Source: Thamnaconus septentrionalis (Eukaryota > Chordata > Actinopteri > Tetraodontiformes > Monacanthidae). Taken from it: 64,000 nt of DNA. The notes below the pieces were generated by a model. It was not told the origin of the DNA, did no database searches, and saw nothing but the letters and a program-made list of their open reading frames with translations. Location: assembly GCA_009823395.1 (NCBI GenBank), contig CM020505.1, positions 660,629 to 724,628 on the forward strand, written 5' to 3'. A program made the translations under genes and the position numbers. Every line of letters starts with the position of its first letter. The first letter of the stretch is position 1. Shown here piece after piece: positions 1-15,087 of the stretch.

Positions 1-326
1 GTTTTTTTGAAAATGGTTCAAAATAGTTGGCAAAGCAGCAAAATGTTAAAGAAAATGATTAAAAGATACCTTGCTGAAAAGAGATGTTGCTGTTCGATTT
101 AGAAGCAAACTTGAATTTACCGGTAATTTTTTTCTGTTGTGTTGTTACTTTTCTTTGATATATAAATTCTTGGTCTTGTCTCAATCTCGATACTCTCTAG
201 TCTCAATAATGTCTTGGTCTCGTTTGGTGCGCTCTTGTCTAGAACACTACTTCTGTGAAACACCAGCAAACACTCAACACTCACCTTTTTCTAACTCCCC
301 ACTGTCGTGCACGTCTTTGCCCACAG
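1..326. other. pde8a: Partial intron of pde8a
   Basis: This stretch lies upstream of the first recognisable pde8a exon and ends in a pyrimidine-containing acceptor finishing CCACAG at 326. No other exon of the family, such as one from the REC or PAS regions, is recognisable here, so I read it as intron. Confidence 0.6.
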
Positions 327-4176
<3,850 letters not shown>

Positions 4177-4986
4177 GCACTGTGGTGTCGGGCCCTAAGA
4201 CCTAACAGTCCAGCAGTCCTTTCTTCTCGTGCTGAGGTGTCTCTCCCCGTGCCAGCCAGAGGGTCTCAACGCCTACACTCTACTGCTTCTGTAGCATCTC
4301 AAACATCCACATAGTCCGTCCATACAGAGCGGACTCTCTCACTGGCGGTGGCAGCAGCAACGCTGCTGGGTATTCAGCTCCTATCAGATGGGAAACTGTG
4401 AAAACAGACACAGACACACAGCATCCTTATGAACTTCTTGTGCCTCTCAGGTATTCACAGTGTAGCTTGTCAAGCACCACGACTGAGAGACGATCCTTAA
4501 AATCTTCCTGGCAAAGCATCCGTCCTGTAATTATCAAGGGGGCTCCCCTCTCTGCCTGCGAAGGAAGCCTCCTGAAGGAGCAAGCAACATTGGAGGGGAA
4601 GAAGTGAGGCTTAGGACACAAAGGAGTCCAATCACCGTTAGGCCTGTGCTCACAGCAAAGCTTCCTCTGTTCTTGGAGGGCCGATCATGAACGAACACTC
4701 CACTGTTTTGTTTTGTTTTTTGTTGTGTTTATTTTGTCTTGCTTTGGCAATATGTCCATGTCCTTGGAATATGTCCGTGTCCCTTGGAAACACATCTATA
4801 TTACCAGATGGGTGTCCTCACAGACAAATGGAAAAGGATGAATTTTTGGGAGGTCAGAGTGGCTCTTTTACCTTCAGCGACTGCTGACACGACAGACACC
4901 TCAACATCATGATCATAGGTTACTAATTACGTATGATTTGATATGTTTTCTTAGATGTTACGTTTTTTCTATCTTAAAAATTCATA

Positions 4987-4992
4987 AATAAA
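4987..4992 (+). terminator. Candidate poly(A) signal of pde8a (proximal)
   Basis: AATAAA in AT-rich sequence about 0.8 kb after the stop codon. A second AATAAA lies at 6215-6220. Which one is used cannot be told from sequence alone. Confidence 0.4.
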
Positions 4993-5284
4993 ATTAGTTG
5001 AGAAATAAGAACAAAATAATGTAACACAGAAAGAAAAGCCAAAGCTAATGAAGACAAATACTACTTTAACCTACAATCTCAACTCTGACAATAAAATACA
5101 TTTATTATTCACATGAAGAATTACCATACTAAACATTTTATTTTCTTATCAAAAGTACAGTACCAGTTTGAATGAATACTTTTGTATTGCACTGTAAACA
5201 ATATCAGAAATGTCTATGTCTCAGTGATTTGTCCAGGAACGGGATGTTGCATTGTAGAATAAGCTGTTATCGTTCATCATTCGG

Positions 5285-5384
<100 letters not shown>

Positions 5385-6319
5385 CGTGCGTGTGAGAGAG
5401 AGTGTGTGTGTGCACGCATGCGTGCACATTTGTGCTCCATTGTTGCAACAGTCCCTAACTCTTGGTTTAATGCTGTAAACCGCTTGACATTTGACAACAG
5501 CAGAAATATGTGAAAACATTTTGGACTTGAAAATTTTTTTCTCCCAGAAAGTTTTGTATCTGGTTTATCCTACTGAAAAGACTGCCTTATTTTATACAAT
5601 ATTTATACACTACATCCCACTGTGCAACGGCAAAGGACATCTGGAGTTTTTCTTATAGCATAGTCAGAGGGTTATGTTCAAGTAAATCTTAATATTTTTA
5701 TAGACAATGAATTTTACACTGGATTTGCAGCAAATGAGATCAACCATTATAGCTTTCTGAATACCTGTGAATTGTATGGGTGGTGCTGAGCATGTATACA
5801 GAGAACTAAATGGTTAAGCAGAATGTGGATTGCAGAGTTGTCTATCACTGTCTTTGAGCAGTCTCCTAGAGACCAACTTGCGTCAATTTTTAGTCAAACA
5901 CCATTCTATTTTGGCCACTTATCCAATATTTTTATGCACAGACCCAGGCAAGAGCTTTCTGTTTAAGGCTAGTTTCAGAAGAGGACACTAATATATGTTA
6001 AAATTGTTGCTTATTCAAAATATTTCCTCTTTAAACAACATATCCATGCCATAACAGCTAAACAACTGATGGTAATAAGATATATTGACCACAGTTTTCT
6101 TTTTTTTCTGTTCTTGAAGGAATTGTACACTTGATCGGGGGATGTGTTTGTTCTTCTGATTCACATCTTGGTCTGAAGGCACGAGAAAAATAATTGGAAA
6201 TCTATTTAATGAAAAATAAAAAATAATGTCAATTATGAGTTTGCAATGTTATTTCCTGCAATGACTGCAGTTTCCTTCTGTTAAAAGGAGAGAAGAAAGT
6301 ACACGTTTACTTAAAATAA

Positions 6320-6387
6320 ATAAATGAATTAAATTAAATTAAATTAAATTAAATTAAATTAAATTAAAAAAAAAAAAAAAAAAAAAA
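6320..6387. repeat. (AAATT)n pentamer repeat joined to an A tract
   Basis: About eight AAATT-type units are followed by an uninterrupted run of about 23 A. The A tract could be the tail of an old retroposed insertion, but no body of a SINE or LINE is recognisable upstream. Confidence 0.9.
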
Positions 6388-6914
6388 GTGTAAGCAAGCC
6401 CAGACATTGCACCGTGTTTGGAAAATGTTTGTGGCACAAAACGTCTCCCGATATTTGCATGAGTTAACATTTACGTTTGCCATTTATCTGGAGTGGTGAA
6501 ACAAACTTTTAGCTTTGTAGTAAGTTCACGGATGCAAGTATTTAACAAACCCACATTATGAGTTTTGAGGGGACAAAAAAACCAACAATTGTTGGAGCTC
6601 ACCTGCCCATATTTTGGTCAGTGCGGCGACTTTTCTAATTTTTGTGAGTCGACCCTCCAATGTAGGTTTTTAAACACGGCCTATTTGCGAAATATATGGC
6701 TACGTTAAGTCAGTTTAATTGGAAGGTGGTATTTTAAAAGTGGAATAATGTTTCTGACGACAGAAAAGCACTACTTCCGTCAAGTGTGACTTTGCGACAA
6801 GTCGTCAACAGAAAAAGGTGGGGAGGAAGCTAATGGATGGATGGGCGCTGCCGTTCGTAGTCGGCCACATTTATCACATTTCTTTGTTTTTTCCCACATT
6901 GGTGAGGTCCTGCT

Positions 6915-9900
6915 ATGTCTTCGGGGATGACTGGACAAACACCGTAGGTTCTGACTCAGTCTGTCTATGTGTATATAACTGTTGACCATGTTGCATGACG
7001 ACACCACGGCATACTAGGGTAGACTTCAGCCCTAGCCTTTGAAGCTAAGCTAAAGCTAGTTACGATAACTTGGACGTTGTCTGACGAACACTTAAATTAC
7101 CCGGTCTGTCAAAAAATTATTTATATGCCGATAACTTAATAGTCGTGTGACTACTAGAGGGTTGGCTCGCGTGAAAATGTTTCACCAAGGCTCTGAAATA
7201 TGCTGGAACTAGCAGCTCGGCCCGAGCTTCAGCGAGTTAACTTTTCTACTAGCTGATTTTGGTTAGCATATCCTAGCCACCCTAGCTCCAAAGTTGTCGA
7301 TGAACTTGTGTTTTACCATCTAAACGTATAAGTGATGCATTACCATCACCCAAAGGGGCATTTAAACGTCTTTAGCGATGGCATTAATTTGTTATTATTA
7401 TAGTATTATTTTTTAACACAATAGCATTGCTTCAACTTACACAACAGCAACCGCATACGCAATCGTTATTGTTTCAGTTCAACCGGACGTGATGTTTCCA
7501 GAACTGAAGATGTTCTGTTCACATACTGGTGGACATTTTTTTATTACAAGCCATCGTACAGTATATTCATAAATTGTGGGAAATGTATATTGATAAGGAC
7601 GCTAACATTTACACCTTCAAATATTTTGGATAGCTGTTTATTTTGCATACCGAACTTTTCTGTCCTGTTGTATCAACGCTTGTCACACACTTAACTGTAG
7701 CGCAGAAGAAAACAATTAACGTACTTCTTATTCCTCCCCCGTGATTAAAGCTGCCTTCTCATTGTGAATGCATATCTTAAATGTTCAAAAAGCAACGTTT
7801 TTCTTCCTTTTATCTCCCTGAAACTGATATTTTGTTAGTGACTATGCACTTTGTATTTTGTCGCAAACCTCATGGTGAGGTGTCTATAACACCTGTGACA
7901 TAAATGGCTAATTTCAATTACAGTGCAGAATCTTTCTGAAGAGCATAGAAAACAAAATCAGTCCTTTTCTCATTTCTGTAGAGTCTAATGACAGGCTAGA
8001 GGTTCCTTATTATTGAAAAGTTTTGAATTGGTCTCTTTGTTTTTAATGTCCTAGAAACGAAACATCATATATTTAACACTTTTTGTTGTTTTTGTTACAG
8101 GTGTCTAAGCAGCCGCTGGGATAAGCCAGCACAACCCAAACAGAGCATTGATGTCAGGCAACAGGGGAGTAATGAGAATGCAGCCCACTCTGTGTCTCTG
8201 TCTGGAGTTCTTAGCACTGCTGGTCCAAACAACAGCATGTCAGAGGCACCGGAAACAGCGGGAAAGCCTCAAGGAGGGGTTGAAATGGCTGCTGCCATGG
8301 CTGCTAAAATAAATGCCATGTTAATGGCAAAAGGAAAGCTTTTGACCCCACCACCATTATTAGCAAAGGTAATAACCTGATTCCTGTATGACGTATCTAA
8401 TGGAGTCTTTGAGAGTTTTTCAGAGTTTCTTGGACCTTGAGTTGTTAATTCACCTATGTTTCAGGCTCCAAGTGCATCTGTGCCAGCCATCCCTGAAGAG
8501 ATGGTGATCACAGAGGTTGACATTAATGATGTACCACTAAACTGCAGGGATCTTCTTACTAAAGTGAAGACACAGGAAGAAGTAAGTGTAAAAGAAGAAA
8601 TGAAAAAGATGGGCTGTTTTTTATGATTTATTCAATGTTTTGATATTCTTTCTTACAAACTTGCAGATCCGACAATTTAGTGGTGCAGTTGTCTCAACTA
8701 AAGGCCTTTTTATGTCTGAAACTGATCGAGGAAAAGCAGGGTATGTATTGTCATTTTAAATCCTGCCTTTGTGTATATGCATATAAAAGCCACAGAAAAG
8801 TAGAATGTGAATACAGTACTTATGTATTTTTAACATTTCTCATAACCCTTCCAGACAAAGACCACTCCATTTGCATGTCCAAGGAAAGAACCAAGAGCAG
8901 GTCAACAGTAAGTTTGAGAAAAGGCGTTTTATGTTAAGTCTCAAGTTTATTTAACACATTTCCAAATGTTTCAAATATTCTTTAACTTTTTGTGCGCTTA
9001 TCTGCAACATCAGAGGCAGTGATGAGAATTAAGGAGATCATCTCTGCGGATCTGTTAAGAGCTTCAGCAGCATCAGGAGGTCAACAGGTGCCAATGATGC
9101 CACCAATCACACTCTACCCTCAGCCTCCTCGCCCTGTCATTCCGTCCCCTGCGCCAAGGATGCCCAACAGCGGTGCCATGTCCAGCCAGGGACATCGGCC
9201 TGCAGCTCCTCACACAGGGGTAAGCAAACTCCATCACTTGAGACATACTTCTATTTTGTGATTTCCAAAAGTTTAAATGAATGCTCTTTTGATTAATGGT
9301 GGTGGGTAGTACAGTGATCAGCCAAAGTATGGGAACTGATTGCTATGAGATAATTTGTATAAAAAATTAAATTGGGCTTAAAGTAAAATTAATAAATACA
9401 TCTGTGCTCTTCATTTACATTTACATTATTCATATCACCTACATCGTTTTTGTGGGCTGTTTCTTTTCATTGCGGTAAGTTAGAATTTCTCAGTGGAGGT
9501 AAAGAAAGTGAGGCAAATGAAAGCCATGATGCCTTACTGATACTCACCTCCTAGATAAAGTAGCAGAGAGAACATCCATGTTTACAGAGGGAAAAGACTT
9601 GGATGACTGCATCTGCTTACAAGCGCTAGTTCCAGTCACTCTTTGCTAAGATGTAATTTAACTACTCTACTGTTTTAAAGCATAATAATAAGTGACACTT
9701 TGTCCATTATGTTCAGAGTTTTGTGCACACAAAGATTTTTGTGGGTCTAGACCAGACGCTGCAGTCATTCAACGTGAACGAAAAGATCGAGGGTCCTGGA
9801 GGTTCGTACCTGAGTCACATCCAGACGGAGACAGGAGCTCGAGTCTTTCTGAGGGGAAAAAATTCTGGCTACATTGAACAAGCTTCAAAACGGGAGTCCT

Positions 9901-12900
9901 TTGAGCCCCTCTATGTGTACATCAGGTATGTCTCTTCCAAAATCAGCCACTAGTAAACTTTATGATTTGCACAAGGCTTGCATCCGATTCATGTTTGTCA
10001 ATTTATTTTGAAAATATTTATGTGTTGAATTAGAAGGCAGTTGCTATTTGTACAGCCATTCATCAAAAATGAAGACTTTCCAGTGCAAATGGTAGACAGT
10101 GGACTCACATGTAGGACTTTCAAGATATCTGCTTCCCTCACACACACACCCACACACGCACACGCACCCTCCTGTTATTTTTGGAAACTTCCATTCCCAT
10201 CCCATTTGTAAAAATGCACGTTAAAGGAAACCAGTTGAACTTAATTTAGCTAAAATAAAAACATACATTTAAAATGTAAGACCTCTTGTTTAGGCAGACA
10301 AGTAACACCATGTGTTACTTCTACTGCAAATTAAATCATGTTGAGTGTGTCATTGTTTGTGTTACAGCCACCCTAATGCAGCTGGACTGGAGGCAGCAAA
10401 GAAATTAACAGAGAGTCTGCTGGAAACTGTAAGTTATGTTGCTGCAATTTTCCCTGAAGTGGTTGATGAGTGGAGGTTTAAGAAGGTGGTGCTATGACAG
10501 AATAAAGGGGGCGTCCCCATAGCACCACCTCGCCTCGCCTCGCCACGGTTCGATTGTGTCCCCATTGGCCCCCGGTTCACAAGACCGTGGGCGGAGTCGA
10601 CGCGGTAAAGCGGGACAATGTTTTCGACGGCATTATTTCTGTGCGATACACGACAGCGCAGCGATGGACAAAGTAGAGGTTGTTTCATACCTGCTGCTCG
10701 GTCTGTGGTTGCTTTTCTGTTAAAGAAAGAACAGTTTTCCTCACTGAAGTCACAGTTGATCATTTATGCAGGCAACATTTATAATTTATTGTTTCGTTTT
10801 CTGGGAGAGTAAAGGTGTCGTTCAACCTTTATATTTTCACCAAAAGTAAACACGAGACAGATACAACGGGAAATAGCATTTATTTAAAAACAGACAGTAA
10901 ACACGCCTCCTTATTTGAAATAGCTGCCCTAGCGAGCCATGGACGACTTTATGCCGCGGTGTTCGAGGCTTCCTCTCGACGAATCCGTATTTCCTCTCGT
11001 CTCAAGACTCCTCGGATTCCCTAACTTAACGCGCCTCACGCAGGAGCAACTCGGTTTGTTCCGAGCGCTTCGCCGTTTGCCGCTCGTCGTTTTCGCGAAT
11101 ATGGTTGAACACACTCGCGAACACGGAAGTTCCGTGTCGAAAGAGTTGGCGTCGGTGTCCGCTCCGACAGGGAAAATCGACGAAAACACTGAGCCAATCC
11201 AGTGCCGTGCTCGTCGCTACGTCCCCACTAAACTCGCCTCGTCTCGCTTGGACCCTGAGCGCTTGAGGTACCAAAACGGCACCCCCTACAACCGTGTAGC
11301 GGCCAGTGGGGCCGCTCTACAAGCGTACCGTGGCGAGGCGAGGCAAGGCGAGGCGGTGCTATGGGGACACATTGCATCTTGTTAAACACAGACAAGGAAA
11401 TGTGTTTTCCTGCTTCTCAACATACCTGGTGTTTTGTCATTCCGCAGGTGAGAGCTGAACACGCCCGCATGGTATCCATTTATACTGCCACCGGCTCAAC
11501 ACAATGTAAGTTTTCCTTTTTTGCGAGAAATTGCTGATTGGGATGGCTGCATATAAACTGGTGCATTTTTTTTCATATACATTCATTCATGCAACAAACT
11601 ATCAACTCACGCTTCTTTACTTTGATTTCAGCATATCCTGCACATGGCTATTCATCTAACAGCAGTTACGCTAACCAGGGGTCCTGGTATAGCTACCCAG
11701 CCAACGGCTATGCTGGTGGCTATTCAGCGTACCCTGGGGCCAGTGGTTACTGGAATAACGCCAACGATGGCCCCTCAAGTCATTCTAACATGGCGACAAA
11801 CCCTCAACCTTCTCAGACGATGGTTCAGTATCCAGTCTGTCCTCGACAGCCACATTCTTATCTTGTCCAGGTAAATGCAAGAAAACGGCCTCTGTTCTGG
11901 CAACCTTAACAGTTTCAAGAATAATAATTAAAAATAAAAAAATAGCTTGGATTTATCACACTTTCAATGCCGTTTGCGTCAAAGCTATTTTTCATTTGCA
12001 ACTCGTTCATCCTGGTTCCCTGCAGCAGACTGATGGGAGCGTGGTGTCAGTCTGCACCAGCAACCCCGTCGACTGCCAACTAACATTTATTCATATTTAC
12101 ATGCGGAAATGTGGGAAAAGTGCCTTGCCCAAGGACATTTTACATATCATTGGTCATGCAGAATTCAAAATGGTTGATTACTAAGCTTCTTTTTTCCCCA
12201 TCTTATGCATTGCCAAGTTAATAGATAATATTCATTCATGTGCTACGGTTCACTCATGCAGTGAGAAGATTTGTCAAAGTAATTATGAACTCGTCGATTG
12301 GACTTTCCAAATTCAAAATTTGGTCTGAATTTGCTTCAAGTTCTTTCAAAACTGCGGCAATTTGAATGCGCCTGTGTTTGTTCTTCTTTAAGAATTCAGC
12401 CAGCAGTGAGAATGTGGAGCCTAAAGGATCTTCAAGCACCCTGGATGAGTCAGAAAGTCCCAGCCCTCAGCTCCAGCAGGGAGAGAAAATAAGTCAGGTA
12501 AGCTGATAGCAGCTCATATTCCTGAATGATATTATTACCAAGCTTTTTCTCTTGTGTATTTTACATAAACTCAAATAATTGGAGCCTTCTGGGCCCGGGC
12601 TGTTTAGTGTTTAATCATATAGAAGCCTTAATGAACCATTACCTGTTCCGTTATAACTCTCAGAAGTCAGAGTTGACGTCCCAACTTGCTGCATTAGCAG
12701 AAACACCTTCCTTCACATTTTCAAAGCCGCTTGGGCAACTCTGGCTTCACAACACACTCTGGAAATTTTGGCTAATAGCTGCAGTCAGTTGTGTCTTTTA
12801 GCCAACGGCATGATAAATGTGCTGCTTTAGTGAATGAGCATGGGAACTTTCCCAACCTGAACTTGGCTCTGACTCATTATAAATGTACCACAGAAACCAG

Positions 12901-14063
12901 CTGACAGACTCAGAGAGAGACATTTAATTGGCTGGTTTACACAAAGTGTGACTGTTGCTTATTGTGGTTTCACAAATTGAGGTTGAAACCCTGATTTTAA
13001 AAAGTAAAATAATCTATCATACAAAGAAACATGAACACTGTGTTTCAAGATATTGGTATTGCTGGTGTGGCTTTGTACTCTTCCATGTTACTTTATTTAC
13101 GTTTCATGTAATTCCACCTCTCATTGTCACTGTAAACATTAAGAGGAAACATTAGTTTTTAGAAATCCTATGTGCATAAATATATATTAACAAACTAGAA
13201 AAGTAGCATTTTAAACTGTATGAAATGTTTCTGTCGTGTTCAGCCGCCAAGCAGCAGTGCCGAGGCTCCGTCTCATCAGGAGTCTGAACCTCCCACCGCC
13301 AGGATTCAAAAGGATAAGGTTGAAAGGTTTGTTCATACATGTGATTTCTCGCCTTTTTATGTCAGTGTTGCTTTTGTTGGGTGTAGACGTTTGCTTCTTG
13401 TTTGCTCAGGATTCTGATGCCCCCGCCGCCATCCACATTTCTGATCCCTGCTCCTGTTTCACGCAAAAGGCCGAGGGATGCTGCTGCTGCAGAAGATCCA
13501 GTCAGTGTGCCCAGCAAAACTCCGTCGATGGGTACGCTTTTCTAGATTGATTCATTTTGTTGAAGACTCGGTGCATTTCTTAGTGCGATGCATTAAATGC
13601 ATCCCCCCGCGGAGCAATGGGGGAGGAGTGGAACCTTTCTCAATCTCTCCTTGGTAGAACCAACTGACCTGCTGTTCTTGTATATGTTCTCTGTCTTTCC
13701 CTTTGTTTTCTCTCTCAACATGCGCGGCCGGACCTGCCTGTTGTGGATGTGTGATCTGCTGCCATTTCATTTGATATCTTCCCTCCCCCGGCTGTGGATC
13801 GCTGGAACCCTAAACTCCCGCTAACATGGGGCTCCGCAATGGGTTCTCTCTCTGTTTGCTCTGTCCCTCTCCTTTTCCTCCTTCCTTCCCCCCGGCCCTT
13901 CCATTTTTCTCACAACCTTGCAGGCGTCCAAGAGGAGCTACGTGAGACGAAGCCGAAGCCGAAGGTGGAGGAAGATGCTTTGGGACTCGTGCCCTACGAT
14001 GGAGACTCCTCTGACGAAGAGGAGGAGCGAACACTGTGCAGTAAGGCAGACAGTCGCTCGTGA
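6915..14063 (+). CDS. khdc4: KH homology domain-containing protein 4-like (Blom7/KIAA0907 family) splicing factor
   Basis: Exons: 6915-6943, 8101-8368, 8465-8581, 8667-8740, 8855-8907, 9014-9219, 9717-9925, 10368-10428, 11448-11505, 11632-11870, 12393-12497, 13244-13326, 13410-13531 and 13924-14063. These sum to 1764 nt, i.e. 587 residues, close to the 614 I recall for the human protein. KHDC4 is a spliceosome-associated RNA-binding protein. Features: an N-terminal SSRWDKPA box, [14 protein letters not shown] (about 85-98), an [17 protein letters not shown] lead-in to a first KH-like domain (about 105-200), a second KH domain (about 252-340, [20 protein letters not shown]), a Tyr/Gly/Ser-rich stretch (exon 10), an LMPPP motif and an acidic [15 protein letters not shown] tail. 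The start ATG gives the expected MSS... leader, and exon 1 joins exon 2 in frame. A micro-exon near 12026 is possible but not needed for the frame. Confidence 0.9.
6944..8100. other. khdc4 intron 1
   Basis: This 1.16 kb first intron is AT-rich with no repeat or coding signal that I recognise. It ends in a pyrimidine-rich acceptor finishing TTACAG. Confidence 0.6.
10511..11370. mobile_element. Non-autonomous TIR DNA transposon in khdc4 intron 8
   Basis: Imperfect terminal inverted repeats of about 37-42 bp bound the element. The left end reads GTCCCCATAGCACCACCTCG from 10513; the right end (11327-11368) is its reverse complement apart from a substitution and one extra GCCTC-type unit. The interior is much more GC- and CpG-rich than the flanking intron. 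It carries an open frame at 10939-11385 on + (148 codons) that overruns the right TIR, and an overlapping 82-codon frame on -. Neither product matches a transposase I recognise. No clear target-site duplication is visible, so the superfamily is undetermined. Confidence 0.8.
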
Positions 14064-14956
14064 CTCCTCACCGTCGTATCTCCACCTCCCAGGATTCCAG
14101 CTCTCACTCGCACTTGACTCTTAAAGTCTGCATCCAGTTCACTGGTGCCGTTTTCAGATTCTGCAAAAAGAAAAATCCATTCTGTATCGTCTTAATGAAG
14201 ATGCCAGTTTGCCACATTTTATATAGTTCATTTCAAAGAATAGAATTTCTCACATTTGTGTAGTGAAGTTTACAAACCTGTTAGCCCCCGCCCTGCCGCC
14301 CCTCCACTTCCCTACCCCCCATTAAAACAATTTGATTTTTGTGTCCATTAAAAGAAAACATTTTGTAGTAAGATTCTGCAGTGTAAATTGGTTACATAAA
14401 TTGAGCAGGAAAAATGCTTTTATTAAGCCCATGATACAGTCAGTTGACATGAGAAGTGTTTGGATGCTGATGAAGCAGATGTCTAGAAGTTTGGCTCGCT
14501 CTGCTCAAGCGAAGCATTGACATGGTGCATGTTTTTGTACTGAAGCCACGACTAACGTCTGTCCTTTGACAACTGAGGGATTGGGTTTTAAAAACTCAGG
14601 TTGTTTTTTCTTTTGTTACTTGATTTGATAGGAGCATTTTTTTTTTTATTAATTTTTTCTTTTTTTGCGATCTAATCTAAAAGAAGTTTCACCTTCACAA
14701 GCACAGACATACTGTTCTGTTTATTAACCAAAAACACACTGACACCAGTCTTGAGCAGTTAAAGTGGAGATTCAGGGTGGATTTTTCTTTTTTAAGATGT
14801 AAAAACAATGATTTTAATTCTAAAACTTTTTTTTTTTTTTTTTTTGAATCTCTTTATTTGTCTTTATTCTAATACTTGGTCTACACCAGCTGTACAATCA
14901 GTGAAACTTTTTCTTATATTGGAAAATGGTGTATGCCGGTTCCCATGGAATACTCT

Positions 14957-14962
14957 AATAAA
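14957..14962 (+). terminator. Poly(A) signal of khdc4
   Basis: AATAAA about 0.9 kb after the khdc4 stop codon, followed by a GT-rich stretch (GTGCTCGTCTGTAGTTGT) typical of a downstream element. Confidence 0.65.
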
Positions 14963-15011
14963 CAACTGAAAGTGCTCGTCTGTAGTTGTCACACATTTTC
15001 TTGAAGTGTGT

Positions 15012-15017
15012 TTTATT
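15012..15017 (-). terminator. Poly(A) signal of fsd2
   Basis: TTTATT on the + strand reads AATAAA on the - strand, about 70 bp beyond the fsd2 stop codon. It would give fsd2 a very short 3'UTR ending near the khdc4 poly(A) site. Confidence 0.55.
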
Positions 15018-15087
15018 CTGAGAAGAACATCACCAAGTATAATAAGACCTTATGTTTCTGCTCCCACCTGATCTCATCGTTGTGGGG

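Larger units (their letters stand above)
14064..15087. other. Convergent 3'UTRs of khdc4 (+) and fsd2 (-)
   Basis: About 1 kb separates the two stop codons. The khdc4 poly(A) signal (14957-14962, + strand) and an fsd2 poly(A) signal (15012-15017, - strand) lie only about 50 bp apart, so the two transcripts' 3' ends abut or overlap. T-rich runs occur at 14639-14652 and 14828-14844. Confidence 0.65.

Noticed and set aside
10546..10556. B-box-like GGTTCGATTGT at the left end of the khdc4 intron element
   Set aside because: No matching A box, and the sequence lies beside a terminal inverted repeat. A tRNA-derived SINE reading does not fit the TIR structure.
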